A stretch of DNA of 64,000 bases, taken from contig CAKTGF010000001.1 of the NCBI GenBank assembly GCA_934561395.1, positions 1 to 64,000 of the forward strand, written 5' to 3'. The translations under genes and the position numbers were made by a program. The notes under the pieces are model-generated. The model was given only the letters and a program-made list of their open reading frames with translations, was not told where the DNA came from and did no database searches. This DNA is from an uncultured Eubacterium sp. (GTDB taxonomy: Bacteria > Bacillota > Clostridia > Oscillospirales > Acutalibacteraceae). Shown one piece after another: positions 61,175 to 64,000 of the stretch (position 1 is its first letter; every line of letters starts with the position of its first letter).

Positions 61175-62908
61175 TTAAGATATATTAAACACTCTGTATG
61201 CCGCCGAATTGCCGTCCCAATTTTGGTAGGCCTTAAAGCATGCCAAATCAACATTTTCGCCGCAGGTGTTGGTGTAACACATTGTGTAAAGCTCATCATC
61301 TGTGAGTTGATTGTAAATAGGCTCGTAGCCGTTTGCCTGATGGCTTGAAATTGCCCCTACTTGATAACAGTTTGAAAAGCTGTTGCCGCTGATATTAACG
61401 GTTGAACAGCCTGCCATAAACAGCACCCTGTTTGATTGCAGATAATCCGGGTTAATAACATTACCCTTGGTATCCTTGCCCACACCGTTAAATGTATTGT
61501 TTGTAATAACGGCATTTTTCCAATTCATCATATAGATACCGCCGTACATACATTCGTTAATACTGCAATTATCAATTGTTACATTGGTGTGGTATTGATT
61601 TTCCGAATATTGGTGGGTGCCGATTGCCCTTTGAACCTTATTAAAGTTGCAATTTGTAATGCTTACATTATAATTTGCGGTGCAATCGTAGGAGGTCCAG
61701 GTTTGTGTAAAGCCCCCGGTGTTTTTATCGGGAGTATCCAAATTAATGCACTCCCCTGCAGATTTTTTGTTAGGGTCGGAATGGTTTGAAAAACTGCAAT
61801 TATTTACCTTAACATCCTTTGATGCGTCCATTTCAATAAAATGGCCGTAGCTTATGTTAGAAAAGGCGATACCCTCTATTGAAATTGACTTGTTGTGGCA
61901 CATAACCACGGCACAGCACAGCTTGCTTGCAGGCTGACCTGCCATATCAATTTTGGCATTACCATAACCTATAAGCTTTGAATTGTGCACACCGTTATAT
62001 TTGCTGTATGCGCCTGAAACCGCAGCCTTTGAGGGAGCACAAAAGGCAACCAATGTGGCGCTTGCTGAAATTGCAGAGCTTTTGGTATCATAAATTTTCT
62101 TTATTGTAGTTCCGTCAAGCAGCCTGATGGTTGTATTGCTTGGAATATACAAAACATTGCAAACATTATATTGCCCTGCTCTGAAGGTTAATGTGCAGCC
62201 CGGGTGCTTTTCAAAATATTCAAGATAAGAGCGGATTGTATAATACATTTTAGTAGTGCTGTTATAGCCGGAATAGTTTATAAAGCTGCCGTTTAGGGGC
62301 GTGCTGGTTGGGGTAAGCACAAAGCTTTTGGTATCACGCACATTAATTTTAATGCTGATATACATTCCCTTTGATTTTTTTGAGGAAACCTTAATAACCG
62401 CACTGCCCTTTGCCTTTGCACTGACCACGCCGCCGGAGCTGACCGTGGCAACGGTTTTATCGCTTGACGAAAAGGTAACATCGCCGCCGTAAACCCGCTT
62501 TGAGCCGTTATAAATAACAAGGGTGTTGCTGCAACCCTTTGCAAAGCTTATGGTTTTAAGTGGCGTTTTTAATGTGTTTGATTTAACTGTTATTTTAAAT
62601 TTTGCATACACCTTGCCGTTGGATTTAAGCTTGGCTGTAATTGTAGTGCTGCCTTTTTTTGCGGCAGTTACCACACCTGAGTTTGAAACCGTTGCAACCG
62701 ACCTGTTGCTTGATGAAAAGTTGCATTTTGATGCAGACACTTTTTTGTTATTAACCTTAACAGTTAGGGTGCTTGTGCAGCCCACATAAGCGGTTGAGCT
62801 GCCTGACAGCGTAAGTTTTGTTGCCGCCTGTGCGCTAAAAGGCATTGACAGCAGCGCCGTAAAGCAAAGCACCAGCGAAAGCAATAACGATAATCTCTTT
62901 TTAAACAT
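61175..62908 (-). CDS. secreted Big2 / right-handed beta-helix protein
   Basis: 577 residues: signal peptide (about 1-28), two Big_2 domains (about 30-110 and 112-190, with NRSVATVSNSGVVTAAKKGS and the like), then a parallel beta-helix (about 200-560) with repeated N-ladders such as VNNCSFSNHSDP, VSITNCNFNKVQ, VTIDNCSINECMYGGIYM, VITNNTFNGVG. This fold is typical of pectate-lyase-like carbohydrate-active or adhesin proteins; no catalytic residues are clear. It has its own promoter (62952-62980) and sits oddly within the rpsP-khpA-rimM-trmD operon, 20 bases before rimM. Confidence 0.7.
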   Translation of the reverse strand: MFKKRLSLLLSLVLCFTALLSMPFSAQAATKLTLSGSSTAYVGCTSTLTVKVNNKKVSASKCNFSSSNRSVATVSNSGVVTAAKKGSTTITAKLKSNGKVYAKFKITVKSNTLKTPLKTISFAKGCSNTLVIYNGSKRVYGGDVTFSSSDKTVATVSSGGVVSAKAKGSAVIKVSSKKSKGMYISIKINVRDTKSFVLTPTSTPLNGSFINYSGYNSTTKMYYTIRSYLEYFEKHPGCTLTFRAGQYNVCNVLYIPSNTTIRLLDGTTIKKIYDTKSSAISASATLVAFCAPSKAAVSGAYSKYNGVHNSKLIGYGNAKIDMAGQPASKLCCAVVMCHNKSISIEGIAFSNISYGHFIEMDASKDVKVNNCSFSNHSDPNKKSAGECINLDTPDKNTGGFTQTWTSYDCTANYNVSITNCNFNKVQRAIGTHQYSENQYHTNVTIDNCSINECMYGGIYMMNWKNAVITNNTFNGVGKDTKGNVINPDYLQSNRVLFMAGCSTVNISGNSFSNCYQVGAISSHQANGYEPIYNQLTDDELYTMCYTNTCGENVDLACFKAYQNWDGNSAAYRVFNIS

Positions 62909-62951
62909 AAATATTTCTCCAATTCAACATATTTAGGGATATGCTAAGAAA

Positions 62952-62990
62952 ATAATACCATAGTTACAAAAAATAATCAATCTATGGTAT
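62952..62990 (-). promoter_or_regulatory. promoter of the Big2/beta-helix gene with a flanking inverted repeat
   Basis: Read leftward: TTGATT (62975-62980), 17 bp, TATTAT (62952-62957). ATACCATAG (62955-62963) and CTATGGTAT (62982-62990) form a 9-bp inverted repeat embracing the -35 and touching the -10. Confidence 0.6.
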
Positions 62991-63038
62991 GTATTATATT
63001 TTATTCAAAAATAATATTTTGACAGCGGCGGGCATAAA

Positions 63039-63068
63039 AAAAGATGACCATCAGGCCATCTTTTTTAT
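63039..63068 (-). terminator. terminator after khpA
   Basis: AAAAAAGATG/CATCTTTTTT with inner CC/GG (63039-63051 and 63056-63068, one mismatch); leftward a run of T. It ends the ffh-rpsP-khpA transcript before the Big2 gene. Confidence 0.85.
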
Positions 63069-63074
63069 TGCTTA

Positions 63075-63308
63075 TTAATCAATTTCAACTGATATTTTTG
63101 CATCTCTGCGAGTTGCAGCGGCACGCATTACAACACGGATAGCCTTGGCAATTCTGCCCTGCTTTCCGATTACTCTGCCCATATCGCCATCAGCAACATG
63201 AAGGTGGTAAACAATTACTCCCTCTTCGTTAGGCTCGTCAACATCAATTGAAACATCATCAGGGTTGTCAACCAAGCCCTTAGTGATGGATATCAACAAT
63301 TCCTCCAA
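63075..63308 (-). CDS. KhpA, KH-domain RNA-binding protein
   Basis: 77 residues, one KH domain with GRVIGKQGRIAKAIRVVMRA (GxxG loop GKQG). It binds RNA with KhpB/Jag and affects cell division and translation in Firmicutes. The start is the TTG at 63308 (MEELLISITKG) with SD GGAGGTG; a GTG at 63317 overlaps the SD. It lies between rpsP and the terminator. Confidence 0.92.
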   Translation of the reverse strand: MEELLISITKGLVDNPDDVSIDVDEPNEEGVIVYHLHVADGDMGRVIGKQGRIAKAIRVVMRAAATRRDAKISVEID

Positions 63309-63351
63309 AGAAAACACCTCCTATTTATTTCTTGCTTTCAGCAACTTGAAA

Positions 63352-63594
63352 TTAAAGGATGCCTTCTTTTTTAAGAATGCTCTTAACTGTATCAGTAGGC
63401 TGAGCACCGTTTGCAATCCACTTCTTTGCCTTTTCAGCGTCAATCTTAATTTCAGCCGGGTCAACCATTGTGTTGTATGTGCCGATTTCCTCAATGAAAC
63501 GACCGTCACGAGGATATCTTGAATCTGCTACTACTACACGATAGAAAGGAGCTCTTTTTGCACCCATTCTGCGAAGTCTGATTTTTACTGCCAT
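63352..63594 (-). CDS. RpsP, 30S ribosomal protein S16
   Basis: 80 residues, full-length S16: [24 protein letters not shown] (in parts), [25 protein letters not shown]. It is the first ribosomal gene after ffh. Confidence 0.97.
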   Translation of the reverse strand: MAVKIRLRRMGAKRAPFYRVVVADSRYPRDGRFIEEIGTYNTMVDPAEIKIDAEKAKKWIANGAQPTDTVKSILKKEGIL

Positions 63595-63662
63595 TTTTAG
63601 TTACCTCCGTAAAATATATTTGAATATAATTATCAACCAATTAATTATTGGATTAATACTGT

Positions 63663-64000
63663 TTAAAGTCCGAACGGATTTTGACCATTTTGGCCCTTAA
63701 CATTGCCCATAAGCTTTTCTGCCATTTCAGGGTTTTGCTGCATCATTCGGCGCATTTTCTTGCTCATTTTCGGGCCGCCCTTGCCGCCGAACTGCTTCAT
63801 CATTTTTTGCATTTGCTTAAACTGAGCAAGAAGTTTGTTAACATCCTCAACCTGCATGCCGCAGCCCTTAGCAATTCTTCTTTTTCTTGAGGGGTTAATG
63901 ATTTCGGGCTTTTCTCTTTCCTCGTTTGTCATTGAGTAAATAATTGCTCTGAAACGACCGAAAGCCTTTTCGTCAATATCCTCATCCTTAATTTGCTTAC
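63663..64000 (-). CDS. Ffh, signal recognition particle protein (C-terminal part, cut by the window)
   Basis: The frame enters from the right edge (63933-64000 encodes '..DIDEKAFGRFRAIIYS') and continues MTNEEREKPEII, NPSRKRRIAKGCG, then the Met-rich M-domain end QMQKMMKQFGGKGGPKMSKK. This is the SRP54/Ffh M domain, which binds signal peptides and SRP RNA. The gene starts beyond the window. Confidence 0.93.
   Translation of the reverse strand, partial: KQIKDEDIDEKAFGRFRAIIYSMTNEEREKPEIINPSRKRRIAKGCGMQVEDVNKLLAQFKQMQKMMKQFGGKGGPKMSKKMRRMMQQNPEMAEKLMGNVKGQNGQNPFGL

Overview
The window looks like chromosome from a spore-forming, low-GC Gram-positive bacterium of class Clostridia, most like the Ruminococcaceae/Oscillospiraceae. 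The basis is a Firmicutes-type dcw cluster with a PASTA-tailed class B PBP, the forespore sigma factor SigG, Spo0A-type boxes, a PPi-type phosphofructokinase (PKTIDND motif), a DNPR-type (meso-diaminopimelate) MurE, and consensus SigA promoters (TTGACA-N17-TATAAT) with strong Shine-Dalgarno (SD) sites. Species cannot be fixed by reading alone.

Layout. 1-9400: a YoaK-like membrane protein, then a minus-strand envelope-stress type locus (response regulator, sensor kinase, MacB/FtsX-type ABC transporter, CARDB-like accessory protein) and a GPH sugar symporter. A compact convergent RNA module with all the parts of an Fst/par-type type I toxin-antitoxin sits between the kinase and the ABC genes. 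9400-21000: accessory genes (SGNH hydrolase, XRE regulator, a Spo0A-C-like mini-protein behind two Spo0A boxes, hexapeptide acyltransferase preceded by a strong small-RNA candidate, TcdA, a rhodanese/TtcA-like fusion, AraC-GyrI, GNAT, an XRE fused to a SpoT-like HD hydrolase domain, Nudix) plus a decayed patch of gene fragments. 21400-21800: initiator tRNA and structured non-coding DNA. 21900-26500: glycerate kinase and a GH38 alpha-mannosidase.

26800-41100 is the dcw cluster, transcribed right to left: mraZ, rsmH, ftsL, PASTA-PBP, murE, murF, mraY, ftsW, murG, murA, ftsQ, ftsZ; murC, murD, murB and ftsA are not in it. It starts from a perfect SigA promoter whose spacer carries TGGGA/TCCCA boxes, a plausible MraZ operator. 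41200-48000 reads rightward: a second GPH symporter, an anchored surface protein, an ECF sigma factor, a beta-propeller anti-sigma-like protein and a large secreted M14 peptidase; two identically spaced ECF-type promoters suggest one small regulon. 48400-57700 is leftward housekeeping (sigG, uraA, upp, PPi-PFK, uvrA, uvrB). 57850-59260 holds an RluC/D pseudouridine synthase with an apparently leaderless start and a small membrane protein. 59470-64000 is leftward: HPr, trmD, rimM, a secreted Big2/beta-helix protein inserted into the translation operon, khpA, rpsP and the end of ffh.

The most interesting items are the type I toxin-antitoxin module (5588-5915), the 172-nt hairpin RNA (13073-13244), the Spo0A-C mini-protein with twin 0A boxes (10635-10946), the XRE-HD fusion (18524-19375), the ECF promoter pair (42711 and 43484) and the mraZ operator. 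No CRISPR array, rRNA, prophage or intact insertion sequence was seen. All promoter, terminator and RNA calls come from reading the sequence and were not computed or tested.
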